Source: Pseudovibrio axinellae (GTDB lineage Bacteria; Pseudomonadota; Alphaproteobacteria; Rhizobiales; Stappiaceae). Taken from it: 64,000 nucleotides of DNA. Within the stretch, counting starts at the first letter, position 1. Each line of letters begins with the position of its first letter. The stretch lies in assembly GCF_900110875.1 (NCBI RefSeq), contig NZ_FOFM01000003.1:186001-250000 (forward strand), written 5' to 3'. A program made the position numbers and the translations under genes. Below, in pieces: positions 52,984-60,764 of this stretch. The notes beneath the pieces are model-generated. The model did not search any database, was not told the origin of the DNA, and saw only the letters and a list, made by a program, of their open reading frames with translations.

Positions 52984-53356
52984 CGAGGTCCCAAAGCGCA
53001 ATCGGGCACCGGGCCTTACCTCCCTGATTGACGTGATTTTTTTGCTCCTCATGTTCTTTATGCTCGCTTCCACATTCTCAGTGTACCAGAGGTTGGACGT
53101 TACATCGGGCAGTGAAGGCGCATCTGAATTAGATCATGCTCCAGTTCTCCTGCAAGTTTTTGCGCAAGGGCAACTGTTCATGAACGGAAAGTCCATGCGG
53201 GTTGAAGCGCTTGATGCTCGGTTAGGTGAGGCTGGAATTGCAAAGCAACAGCCTATTGCCGTTATTCCGGCCAAAGACTCAACAGTGCAAGACCTTGTAC
53301 ACGCACTTGAAACCCTCAAGTTCGCTGGTTGGTCAGCGACCGTCGTTGGCAATTGA
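52973..53356 (+). CDS. exbD: ExbD/TolR family protein (first copy)
   Basis: A 127 aa protein with one helix near residues 15-38 (T-S-L-I-D-V-I-F-L-L-L-M-F-F-M-L), where the conserved Asp is the proton-carrying residue, and a periplasmic domain. It starts inside the end of exbB. A second ExbD-like gene follows; the two are only distantly alike, so they may form a hetero-oligomer in one motor. Confidence 0.9.
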   Translation: MRLSEVPKRNRAPGLTSLIDVIFLLLMFFMLASTFSVYQRLDVTSGSEGASELDHAPVLLQVFAQGQLFMNGKSMRVEALDARLGEAGIAKQQPIAVIPAKDSTVQDLVHALETLKFAGWSATVVGN

Positions 53357-53389
53357 AAACAAGATATTATTATTTAAGAAGTTCAAAGA

Positions 53390-53776
53390 ATGCGCCTGAA
53401 GACAAATCCAAAAAGAAGAAATCTGGAGAACACGATCCCATTGATCAATATCGTGTTCTTGATGCTCATCTTCTTCCTCTTTGCAGGCACGATCGATCGC
53501 GATGATGCTAAGAATATAAACCCAGCGCATACGCAGGAAACCTCCCAACCTGCCCGAATTGCTGGTGCGCTGATCATCGCAGCTGACGGTACGATGAAGC
53601 AAAATGAGAAGCCAATTGTTGCTCAGGCCATACTGCCCGGGGAAGAAAATGCAGAGGCATTGACGGTTGTTGCTGACAAAACCCTCTCCGCCACAAAGCT
53701 GGCTGGTATTCTGGCGGTGCTTAAGAAAAATGGTTTCTCTGAAATCACTCTCATGACTATCAGGAACTCTAAATGA
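53390..53776 (+). CDS. ExbD/TolR family protein (second copy)
   Basis: A 128 aa protein with helix N-I-V-F-L-M-L-I-F-F-L-F-A-G (about 20-36). The Asp normally found at the start of the helix is Asn here (I-N-I-V-F), so the proton-carrying residue may be missing. A periplasmic domain follows. Its stop overlaps the tonB ATG (ATGA). A structural partner of the first ExbD is a reasonable guess. Confidence 0.85.
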   Translation: MRLKTNPKRRNLENTIPLINIVFLMLIFFLFAGTIDRDDAKNINPAHTQETSQPARIAGALIIAADGTMKQNEKPIVAQAILPGEENAEALTVVADKTLSATKLAGILAVLKKNGFSEITLMTIRNSK

Positions 53777-54849
53777 AGGGGCGCGGGAGTGGGCATATCA
53801 GTGGCTTTGCGCTCGCTGCGGCCTTATTGGCTGCTGTTAGTGTGCATGCTGTTGGCTTTGCTTGGTTTCATGAACGTACCCCTGAGGTGCAGATTGTGTC
53901 TACGCGTTCGATTTCCTTATCTGTTGTCGGCTCTATCGACGACTTGATATCCGGGTCTTTGCCAGCGGATACGCCTGATGAAATCGCTGAAATCGAGGAG
54001 CAAGAACCTGAGCAACTGGCTGCACCGATAAAAGATAACAAGCCCGTTGAACCGGTTCGTCATGAGGCATCAAAGCCAAGCCTCACACCACTTATGAATG
54101 GCGTGACCGCAAAGGCGGAGAAAAGTCTGGAACGCCTCATAGAAGGTGTTGAGCCTGAGGTCGTCACGCCTAAAGAGGTGAAGCTAACAGAGCCAAAAGA
54201 GATCCAACCACCAAAACAGGACGACTTTAAAGAATTAAAGCCTGCTGAAAAGGCGGCAGTTGAACCTGCTGAAAAAAGACAGGAACAGCCCGAAAACCCA
54301 CCGGAACCGGTTGTAGCAACGCCAACCATGCCGGTCCCGCGCGCCAGACCACCGCGCCCAACGCAACCGGCAAAATCTCAACCCGTCAGAAAGGCCAAAG
54401 CGGCCCCTGTGAAAACAAAACGGGAAACAGCCCAAAAAGTCGGTAATGCAAAAACTGATACCGTTAAAGGCTCACGAGCTATCCGGAAGGGAACTGAGAC
54501 AGCAAAGCAGGGAAACGCTATCGCTGGGTCTGGAGACAGTGCTGGAAATGCAGCCAAGAGCAGTTACTGGGGCAAGGTACAAAGAAAGATTCAAAGAGCG
54601 GCTGAGAGACGGTACCCAAAGCGCGAGAAAAATCGCAAGAAAACGGGCGTTGTTCGTGTGAGCTTTGTCATAAATAGAAATGGCTCTGTGACAGCAATTA
54701 AACTGTCTCGCTCAAGTGGAAATAAACGACTTGATCAGGCTGCATTAAAGGCCATTAGCGCAGCTGCGCCTTTCCCCCCGTTCCCATCATCAATGAGGGC
54801 TAAATCGATACAAAAGGTTGCGCCAATCATCTTTCGTTTAAGCAAATAA
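53773..54849 (+). CDS. tonB: TonB family energy-transducing protein
   Basis: A 358 aa protein with an N-terminal membrane anchor (about 8-27), a long Pro/Glu/Lys-rich linker (about 60-240) and a C-terminal TonB domain with Y-P-K-R-E and S-S-G-N-K-R-L-D-Q-A-A-L (about 290-350). It spans the periplasm to energise outer-membrane receptors. Its start overlaps the second exbD. No TonB-dependent receptor gene lies in the window. Confidence 0.92.
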   Translation: MKGRGSGHISGFALAAALLAAVSVHAVGFAWFHERTPEVQIVSTRSISLSVVGSIDDLISGSLPADTPDEIAEIEEQEPEQLAAPIKDNKPVEPVRHEASKPSLTPLMNGVTAKAEKSLERLIEGVEPEVVTPKEVKLTEPKEIQPPKQDDFKELKPAEKAAVEPAEKRQEQPENPPEPVVATPTMPVPRARPPRPTQPAKSQPVRKAKAAPVKTKRETAQKVGNAKTDTVKGSRAIRKGTETAKQGNAIAGSGDSAGNAAKSSYWGKVQRKIQRAAERRYPKREKNRKKTGVVRVSFVINRNGSVTAIKLSRSSGNKRLDQAALKAISAAAPFPPFPSSMRAKSIQKVAPIIFRLSK

Positions 54850-54874
54850 AAAAGGCAGCATGTTACTGCTGCCT
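54847..54874 (-). terminator. Intrinsic terminator after rirA
   Basis: AGGCAGCA (54853-54860) pairs with TGCTGCCT (54867-54874), six-base loop. On the - strand it is followed by a T-run (54847-54852). It lies between the convergent tonB and rirA stops. Confidence 0.82.
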
Positions 54875-54898
54875 AATCATCGAGCGGGTACAGCGTGC

Positions 54899-55369
54899 TT
54901 ATTCGGCTGCGGCCATGTTCTTTGGCGAAAGAGGGTCTGCAATCTGTAGCAAATGACGAATGCTTGAACGGTTATTTGCAAGATCCGCAATGGTGCATTT
55001 ATCGAGCACTCCAAGGAATGCTTCTAATGCTTCATGCAAAACAGAATTGAAACCACAATGGTTGACGAGTGGACAGTCCTGACGGTTACTATCGAAACAC
55101 TCAGCCAGAAGGAATGACTCTTCGGTAGCGCGCACCACTTGACCCACGCTGATTTGTTCAGCAGGACGTGGCAAAACAATACCCCCGTTGCGACCTCGAA
55201 TAGTCTTCATCAAGTCAGCATCAACGAGCACCTTCATGATTTTGAAAAGGTGAGTTTCCGACATGGAAAACGAAGCGGCGATTTCCGCAACTTTGCTTGG
55301 CTTGTCAGGATTTGCCGCACAATACATTAGGGCACGTACAGCGTAGTTGGTTTGTTGAGTGAGTCTCAT
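54899..55369 (-). CDS. rirA: Rrf2-family iron regulator RirA
   Basis: A 156 aa Rrf2 protein. The winged helix spans 1-70 (M-R-L-T-Q-Q-T-N-Y-A-V-R-A-L start), and the Fe-S ligands C91, C99 and C105 match RirA exactly in spacing. RirA represses iron-uptake genes when iron is sufficient in rhizobia and relatives. Its place beside exbB-exbD-tonB and hemP supports the name. ATG 55369 is the family start; an upstream in-frame start at 55423 is rejected. Confidence 0.93.
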   Translation of the reverse strand: MRLTQQTNYAVRALMYCAANPDKPSKVAEIAASFSMSETHLFKIMKVLVDADLMKTIRGRNGGIVLPRPAEQISVGQVVRATEESFLLAECFDSNRQDCPLVNHCGFNSVLHEALEAFLGVLDKCTIADLANNRSSIRHLLQIADPLSPKNMAAAE

Positions 55370-55679
55370 AGTAGTAGCTATGCGTCTTCCGGGTCTGTCG
55401 TCAACCAAAATATGTATCTTCAACTCAAGAATAAACCATAGCTAGTTTAGAGTCATTAAAAACTTTAGCGGAAATGCAAGAAAATGAGCACGCTCGCCAT
55501 GTGCTTCCCGGGAGTCTGACAATCCCGAACTGGAGAGACAAAAGCAGGGCCGGAACGCAAAATGCATAAGAAAAACCCCCGACAAGTTACCTTGCCGAGG
55601 GTGGGGCTTCATCAAATGATCTGCTCCGCGAGATGCCGGGACGGTTTAACATTCCACGAGCTCAATGACGAAGCTACTG
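55370..55679. other. Region between rirA and the 103 aa gene
   Basis: About 310 bases; it holds the rirA promoter and a terminator for the next gene at 55571-55602. I could not identify a definite iron-responsive operator, and no gene is supported. Confidence 0.5.
55571..55602 (-). terminator. Intrinsic terminator of the 103 aa gene
   Basis: On the - strand CCCTCGGCAAG pairs with CTTGTCGGGGG (two G-U pairs), four-base loop, and is followed by TTTTT (55575-55571). Confidence 0.82.
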
Positions 55680-55991
55680 TTACTTATTGACTACCACGTA
55701 TACTGTTTTTCCATCTTCAACCACGGCTCTGTAATAGACGCCAGCGCAGTCGTAGTAACCGTTGTATGGTGAACAGTCTGCAATGTTTTGTCGACGGTTC
55801 ACACGCCGTGATGTTCTGCGGGTCACGCGGCGTGTTTGGTTCAACTCAGCAGTTTGAGCGTTGGCATCACCTACCTTGAAAGAAACCGGTGAGACATTTT
55901 TCGAACCAGACTGGAAGGCTTCTGGATTAATTTGAGCTGTGTAGCCAACTGAGAGTGCGACGGCTGCGACTGTGAGGGCTCTGAGTTTCAT
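55680..55991 (-). CDS. Small exported Arg-rich protein, unknown
   Basis: A 103 aa protein with a likely signal peptide (M-K-L-R-A-L-T-V-A-A-V-A-L-S, cleavage near residue 20). The middle is very basic (T-R-R-V-T-R-R-T-S-R-R-V-N-R-R), and the end has two Cys and several Tyr (Y-N-G-Y-Y-D-C-A-G-V-Y-Y). It has its own terminator, so it is expressed as a unit. I do not recognise the family. Confidence 0.65.
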   Translation of the reverse strand: MKLRALTVAAVALSVGYTAQINPEAFQSGSKNVSPVSFKVGDANAQTAELNQTRRVTRRTSRRVNRRQNIADCSPYNGYYDCAGVYYRAVVEDGKTVYVVVNK

Positions 55992-56061
55992 TTTCTTCTT
56001 CTTTTCTTTGTTAATTGGTTCAGTTTTTCGTCACCGGGAGAAACTTGATGTGTTCGTGTTT

Positions 56062-57276
56062 TTAGTGAGAGGATCCGGCAATCCCAATTCCTGATGCCAG
56101 GCCAAGCCACGCTTTGATCCGAAGTCCAACTGCTTTGATCACGCCAAGTGCTGCGATGACATGAGCGGTGAAACTTCCTTCCATCGAACCTTTGAGGTCA
56201 GTCGTATAGGCTTGCACAATGCATCCGCTTCCTGGGACCAGTAATTCTTGGTGTTCAGGGTGAATAAGATCCAGGTGGGCAACAACCTGACCTCTTTTTA
56301 CGCGTTCACCCGGTTCCATCAGCCGGCCAGATGGTGCCATTTGGCCGGAGGAGATCATGTCTTGGATCCGTGTGATCCGTGCTGGGAGAACCGTGTTCGC
56401 CATCGAGATATTGAAGTTACTTTCACAAGCGATTTCTGCTGCCATACCTTCATAGAGCTCTGTGTGGGAGACCTGTGAGAAGCCGGCGACAATTCTTGAG
56501 CTTTCTGCGAGGCTTCTGTCGGGAATGATAACCATTGCGGGGCTCATAGCAGCCTGTGCTGCACGGGAACCTTTGTGCAGTGTAACTTGCTCAACCGTTC
56601 CATTTACGAAGCTTCGGACCTCGGTTTTGTCTAAGTCGATCTCAGCCTGGTTTAGGGCGGACTGTGCACTCGCCAACTGGGCAGGTAATATCGAGTGTGC
56701 CTGGACCTTTGCAGCAGCCAATTGAGCCTTAGCGGACTTGACTTCAGCGATGCTGGTGTCCCTTTGGGTGGTTGCACGTTCCAGTTTGCTTGGCTGATAG
56801 GCCGCAGAAGCTCTGGATTTTAATTCCTCATGATCGTCAAGTGTCATTCGTGCCTGTTTCAGGCCGGAGTTGGCTGCATCCAGTTTTGCTTCAGCGGTTT
56901 CTACGTCGAGCAGAGCCGCTTCCATAGCGCTGTGAACTTCGTCAATTTTGCGCTTAGCCTGATCTACTTTTGCCAGCTCAGTCGAGTTCTCAATGTTAAA
57001 CAGTGGGTCTCCAACCTTGACGTGGTCTCCACCTTCAACAAAGACTTCGGTAACCGTACCGCCGTTTTCGGCAACGACCGGTACGGAACGGAAGGGCACA
57101 ATTCCAGTGAATGACTTCGGGTAGTAGTAGAACACCGCGAAGAAGACGATTAACGCCAGGATGACCCACAGGACCAAGGCATAGTGTACATTGTATAGCG
57201 TGATCGGCATTCCCTTCCAACGAAGGTAAAACACACGCAGAACAAACGGAAACGACGTTACAACAAGCTCAATCAT
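56062..57276 (-). CDS. HlyD-family membrane fusion protein
   Basis: A 404 aa inner-membrane-anchored adaptor. One helix near residues 35-55; then V-V-A-E-N-G-G-T-V-T-E-V-F-V-E-G-G-D-H-V (biotinyl-lipoyl-like half), a long coiled coil (about 110-220), and the second half with N-G-T-V. It belongs to the YibH/EmrA-type adaptors. The ATG overlaps the preceding stop by ATGA, and aggaggc lies seven bases upstream. A pump protein is not encoded next to it. Confidence 0.87.
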   Translation of the reverse strand: MIELVVTSFPFVLRVFYLRWKGMPITLYNVHYALVLWVILALIVFFAVFYYYPKSFTGIVPFRSVPVVAENGGTVTEVFVEGGDHVKVGDPLFNIENSTELAKVDQAKRKIDEVHSAMEAALLDVETAEAKLDAANSGLKQARMTLDDHEELKSRASAAYQPSKLERATTQRDTSIAEVKSAKAQLAAAKVQAHSILPAQLASAQSALNQAEIDLDKTEVRSFVNGTVEQVTLHKGSRAAQAAMSPAMVIIPDRSLAESSRIVAGFSQVSHTELYEGMAAEIACESNFNISMANTVLPARITRIQDMISSGQMAPSGRLMEPGERVKRGQVVAHLDLIHPEHQELLVPGSGCIVQAYTTDLKGSMEGSFTAHVIAALGVIKAVGLRIKAWLGLASGIGIAGSSH

Positions 57277-57653
57277 TTTGCAGCCTCCTGCATTCTTGGT
57301 GTCCACCACAGCATGAAGTCACGAGCGATTGCAGTGAGGATTAATGCAGTTGGGAGCAAGATACTGAAGTGGTCCAATGCAGGCATTATTTCGTAAGCCA
57401 GTGCAACTGTGAGCATCACCGGTATCGTGGTGCGAAGAGGTGTACTCTTTGCCTTGTGCTCGGCATACCGGTCAAAGCGAGAGTACAAATGAACAATCAA
57501 AAGAAAGGCCAGAAAGAAGACTGCGAGGCCGACGAGGGAGTAACTGTCGGATTCTCCCGGAGGCACCCACCAGCTTGGATCCCCATTTGACGCAGAAGCC
57601 TCTGTGCTCAATGCGCCAACGAGAATGCACGTTGACAAAAAGATCGATTTCAC
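57273..57653 (-). CDS. Small membrane protein paired with HlyD-type adaptor
   Basis: A 126 aa protein with a signal-like N-terminus (residues 1-21) and membrane segments near 40-60 and 77-110. Start is GTG with aaagga before it. Its stop overlaps the start of the HlyD gene, so the two are coupled. This small-protein plus HlyD order recalls the YiaW/YiaV (YibI/YibH) pairs. Function unknown. Confidence 0.72.
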   Translation of the reverse strand: MKSIFLSTCILVGALSTEASASNGDPSWWVPPGESDSYSLVGLAVFFLAFLLIVHLYSRFDRYAEHKAKSTPLRTTIPVMLTVALAYEIMPALDHFSILLPTALILTAIARDFMLWWTPRMQEAAK

Positions 57654-57842
57654 GGTGAATTTCCTTTGCTTTATTAGAAAGCTACCGTCCCTGGCAGCAC
57701 CGTTTTGATGGCTTTAAGTTAAGGGAAGAGCAAAGGATGTTCTTTAGAGTTCTGGCCATCAATTTTTGATTTCTGGACATTCTAGAGGCGGTAAAGGAAC
57801 GAAGAACGCCCAAATGCCTCTCCAGGTGAAGTGGAGGTCAAT

Positions 57843-58850
57843 ATGACAAGAATAAGCGCTAACAGATTACGCCATGTCGCTCGGGTATATGAACAAGAGC
57901 GACAAGATGCTCTGCACTTCAAACTGATCTTGCAAGCGGTTGGTGTCTCTGCAGATACTCTTCTTGATCAAAATGCGAAGATAGACCTTCAGCGAGAAGC
58001 CGCCGCTTTAGAGACCGCATGTGATGCTTTGGCAGACCCAACGTTTGCCGCCCGTGCAGGGCTGGCAGCACCGGGCGCAAAAACACTGCTCGCTTATTTG
58101 GCACAAGCAAGCGATACGGTTGGGCAGGTGTTTCGGTTTGCGCAAAGGTACTATGCTCTAGAGGACCCAGACCTACGTTTTGAGTTGGATGGGGATGAGC
58201 AAAAACCTAAGATATGCCTTGTCAGCGATATTATTAGCGCCCACCAGTTCCCAAGGCACCGAGAGTTTCTGGTGTTCGGGCTCTATCGGCGCACGCAACA
58301 AATTGCAGGTGCAGACTTTGGTGAAATGTCAGTGATGTTAGAGTGTGATGCTTTAACTCACTGTCGCAAACTTGGTGAGTTGGCAGGTTGTGAAGTAGTT
58401 GGTGCTTATACAAGTAGCGGTATTCAACTGCCTGACGGTGGTTTCAATTTTGAAATTCCGACTTCGGACCCTGCTTTGCGTGAGCATCTTGTGAAGCATG
58501 GTGACGAGCGCTTGGGCCAATTGCCTAAGAACCGGCAAGGAATTTCGGCGAAAGTGATCCGGCTGGTTCGCGCCCGGCTACCGGGAAACCTTCCAAGTGG
58601 AGATGAAGTCGCCAAAGAACTTTGTTTGACGCGCCGCACCCTCACTCGGAAACTCTCAGAGGAGGGAACCAACTTTAAGTCGCTTGTGGAGGCTGCAAGA
58701 TGCGACTTAGCAAAGCGCTTACTGGTGGGCACAGACAGTATCGCGCAGGTAGCCTTCCTGCTCGACTTCGCAGATCAGGCTGCCTTCTCAGTTGCCTTTA
58801 AACGCTGGACCGGTGCAACACCTGCTGTCTTTCGTAAGGCGAAATCTTAA
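57843..58850 (+). CDS. AraC-family regulator
   Basis: A 335 aa protein. The N-terminal two-thirds is an arabinose-binding-like ligand domain (A-A-A-L-E-T-A-C-D-A-L-A-D near 48-60) and the C-terminal 100 residues form two helix-turn-helices (V-A-K-E-L-C-L-T-R-R-T-L-T-R-K-L and S-I-A-Q-V-A-F-L-L-D-F-A-D-Q-A-A-F). ggaggtcaat precedes ATG 57843. It is divergent from the small-membrane/HlyD operon, the most likely target. Confidence 0.88.
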   Translation: MTRISANRLRHVARVYEQERQDALHFKLILQAVGVSADTLLDQNAKIDLQREAAALETACDALADPTFAARAGLAAPGAKTLLAYLAQASDTVGQVFRFAQRYYALEDPDLRFELDGDEQKPKICLVSDIISAHQFPRHREFLVFGLYRRTQQIAGADFGEMSVMLECDALTHCRKLGELAGCEVVGAYTSSGIQLPDGGFNFEIPTSDPALREHLVKHGDERLGQLPKNRQGISAKVIRLVRARLPGNLPSGDEVAKELCLTRRTLTRKLSEEGTNFKSLVEAARCDLAKRLLVGTDSIAQVAFLLDFADQAAFSVAFKRWTGATPAVFRKAKS

Positions 58851-58871
58851 GCAAGATACGCCGTATCTTGC
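58851..58871. terminator. Perfect inverted repeat after the AraC gene
   Basis: GCAAGATAC (58851-58859) pairs with GTATCTTGC (58863-58871), three-base loop, immediately after the stop codon. No T-run, so termination is uncertain. Confidence 0.5.
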
Positions 58872-58913
58872 AAACGTTCTGCTGACCGGCCCTGATCCAA
58901 CGCTATGTGTTGC

Positions 58914-59894
58914 TTACTCAAGACATGCACGATTGTGGGGAAGCCAAAAATCGATCTGCGGGCCAACCGGCGTAATCCGTGTTGGGTTGATAGAGTTATG
59001 GCTGGTATAATAGTGGTCTTTAATATGCTTCATATTGACCGTTTCAGCGACGCCCGGCTCTTGGTAAAGGTCTCGCAGGTACCCCCACAGGTTCGGATAA
59101 TCCGCAATGCGGCGCAGGTTGCATTTGAAGTGACCAACATAAACAGGATCAAAACGCACCAGCGTGGTAAAGAGACGCCAGTCAGCCTCTGTGATGGTAT
59201 TGCCTGTCAGGTATCGCTGTTTTTCCAGCCGCTGTTCAAGCCAGTCTAATGTGTCGAACAATGGCGCCACGGCTTCTTCATAGGCTGTTTGTTTGGTCGC
59301 AAATCCGGCTTTATAGACACCGTTATTAACGCTCGTGTAGATGCGCTCATTCAGTCTATCAATTTCACCCCGCAGGGCTTCAGGGTAGTAATCACCCGGC
59401 TTAGCGCCAACCTCATCAAACGCAGAGTTAAACATCCGAATAATCTCGGAGGACTCATTTGAAACGATCGTGTTGTTCTTCTTGTCCCACAGAACAGGCA
59501 CTGTGACACGGCCCGAATAGTCCGGCATTGCCGTAAGATACACTTGATAGAGGTACTGCGCGTGGTTAATGACGTCCGGTTCAACACCTTCGCCATCTTC
59601 AAAGGTCCATCCGTTTTCTGCCATGTACCAATGAACGACAGAAAGAGGGATCATCTCTTCCAAGCCTTTTAACCTGCGAAAAATAAGCGTCCTATGAGCC
59701 CATGGGCAGGCGAGCGAAACATAAAGGTGATATCTGCCAGCTTCGGCCTTGAAGCCGTCTGTTCCACTTGGCCCTGGAGTTCCGTCTTTTGTGATCCAGT
59801 TTCTAAACTGAGACGCCTTGCGCAAGAAGCGCCCACCAGTGGCAGAGGTTTCATACCACTGATCTACCCAGCGACCATTCTGAAGTAATCCCAT
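58914..59894 (-). CDS. Glutathionyl-hydroquinone reductase-like (omega GST)
   Basis: A 326 aa protein with active-site Cys63 in A-C-P-W-A-H-R, the hallmark of Xi/omega GSTs such as YqjG. The N-terminal thioredoxin fold is followed by a helical domain (W-L-E-Q-R-L-x-x-Q-R-Y-L). Such enzymes reduce glutathionyl-hydroquinones. A gaggttgaggtc site precedes ATG 59894. It is convergent with the AraC gene. Confidence 0.9.
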   Translation of the reverse strand: MGLLQNGRWVDQWYETSATGGRFLRKASQFRNWITKDGTPGPSGTDGFKAEAGRYHLYVSLACPWAHRTLIFRRLKGLEEMIPLSVVHWYMAENGWTFEDGEGVEPDVINHAQYLYQVYLTAMPDYSGRVTVPVLWDKKNNTIVSNESSEIIRMFNSAFDEVGAKPGDYYPEALRGEIDRLNERIYTSVNNGVYKAGFATKQTAYEEAVAPLFDTLDWLEQRLEKQRYLTGNTITEADWRLFTTLVRFDPVYVGHFKCNLRRIADYPNLWGYLRDLYQEPGVAETVNMKHIKDHYYTSHNSINPTRITPVGPQIDFWLPHNRACLE

Positions 59895-60056
59895 GACCTC
59901 AACCTCAACCTAATCAATCAAACGGCTCAAACATTTCTGCTACAGCTAAGAGTTTCCGCGCATATTGAACTGCACCTCTTATTCTTAACGGGTATTGGCC
60001 GAAAATACAGGAATGAAAACAGAAATATGCGGACCTTGCCCAACATTGCGGTGGGC

Positions 60057-60764
60057 TTAATGTGTTTGATTGGTACCCAAATATGCACTCAAAGCAGGTG
60101 GTGGGTTATTCAAAAGCTGAGTGGTATCAGCAAGTGGATGAGCGGTCCCATCAGCAACCAGAAGGGCTTTTCTGGTGATGCGGCGGGCATCCTGAGGATC
60201 ATGACTGACCATTAGGAGTGTTGTGCCTGTCTCAGCAACAAGCTCTGCCACCAGATCTAACATCTCAGCTTTCAGTGCCGGCCCTAATGCGGCAAAGGGT
60301 TCATCCAGTAAAAGTAAATCGCGATGCTGCAGCAACACTCGCGCAAGCGCGACGCGATTTTGCTGCCCGCCTGAAAGATGGGCGGGTTTCCGTGCTTCCA
60401 TGCCAGCCAGGCCAACACGTTCGAGCGCTGCTTTCACTTGCAAATGTTCCGCTCTTGAGAGCTTGCCGCTGGGCCGAAGGCCAAGAGCAGCGTTCTGTTC
60501 AGCAGTGAGGTGAGGGAAGAGATTGCCATCTTGAAAGAGCATCGCTATTGGCCGCTTACCAGGAGCCAAGTTTGTGAGGTCGTGACCATTCCATGAAACA
60601 CGCCCATCAGTGATGTCACGGAAACCAGCGATTGCTTCCAGCAACGTGGACTTGCCTGCGCCGGAGGGGCCAATGACTGCAACACTACTTGCTGCTTCAA
60701 TGTCTAAATCAGCATGTAGTTTAAAGGCTCCGTTCGTGATCATGCAGGATCTAATCTTCAACAT
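60057..60764 (-). CDS. thiQ: Thiamine ABC transporter ATPase ThiQ
   Basis: A 235 aa ABC ATPase. Walker A G-P-S-G-A-G-K-S-T, signature L-S-G-G-Q-Q-N-R-V, Walker B L-L-L-L-D-E-P-F-A-A-L-G-P. It drives thiamine import with ThiB and ThiP. It starts inside the end of thiP (overlap of 14 bases), in the order thiB-thiP-thiQ after a TPP riboswitch. Confidence 0.94.
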   Translation of the reverse strand: MLKIRSCMITNGAFKLHADLDIEAASSVAVIGPSGAGKSTLLEAIAGFRDITDGRVSWNGHDLTNLAPGKRPIAMLFQDGNLFPHLTAEQNAALGLRPSGKLSRAEHLQVKAALERVGLAGMEARKPAHLSGGQQNRVALARVLLQHRDLLLLDEPFAALGPALKAEMLDLVAELVAETGTTLLMVSHDPQDARRITRKALLVADGTAHPLADTTQLLNNPPPALSAYLGTNQTH

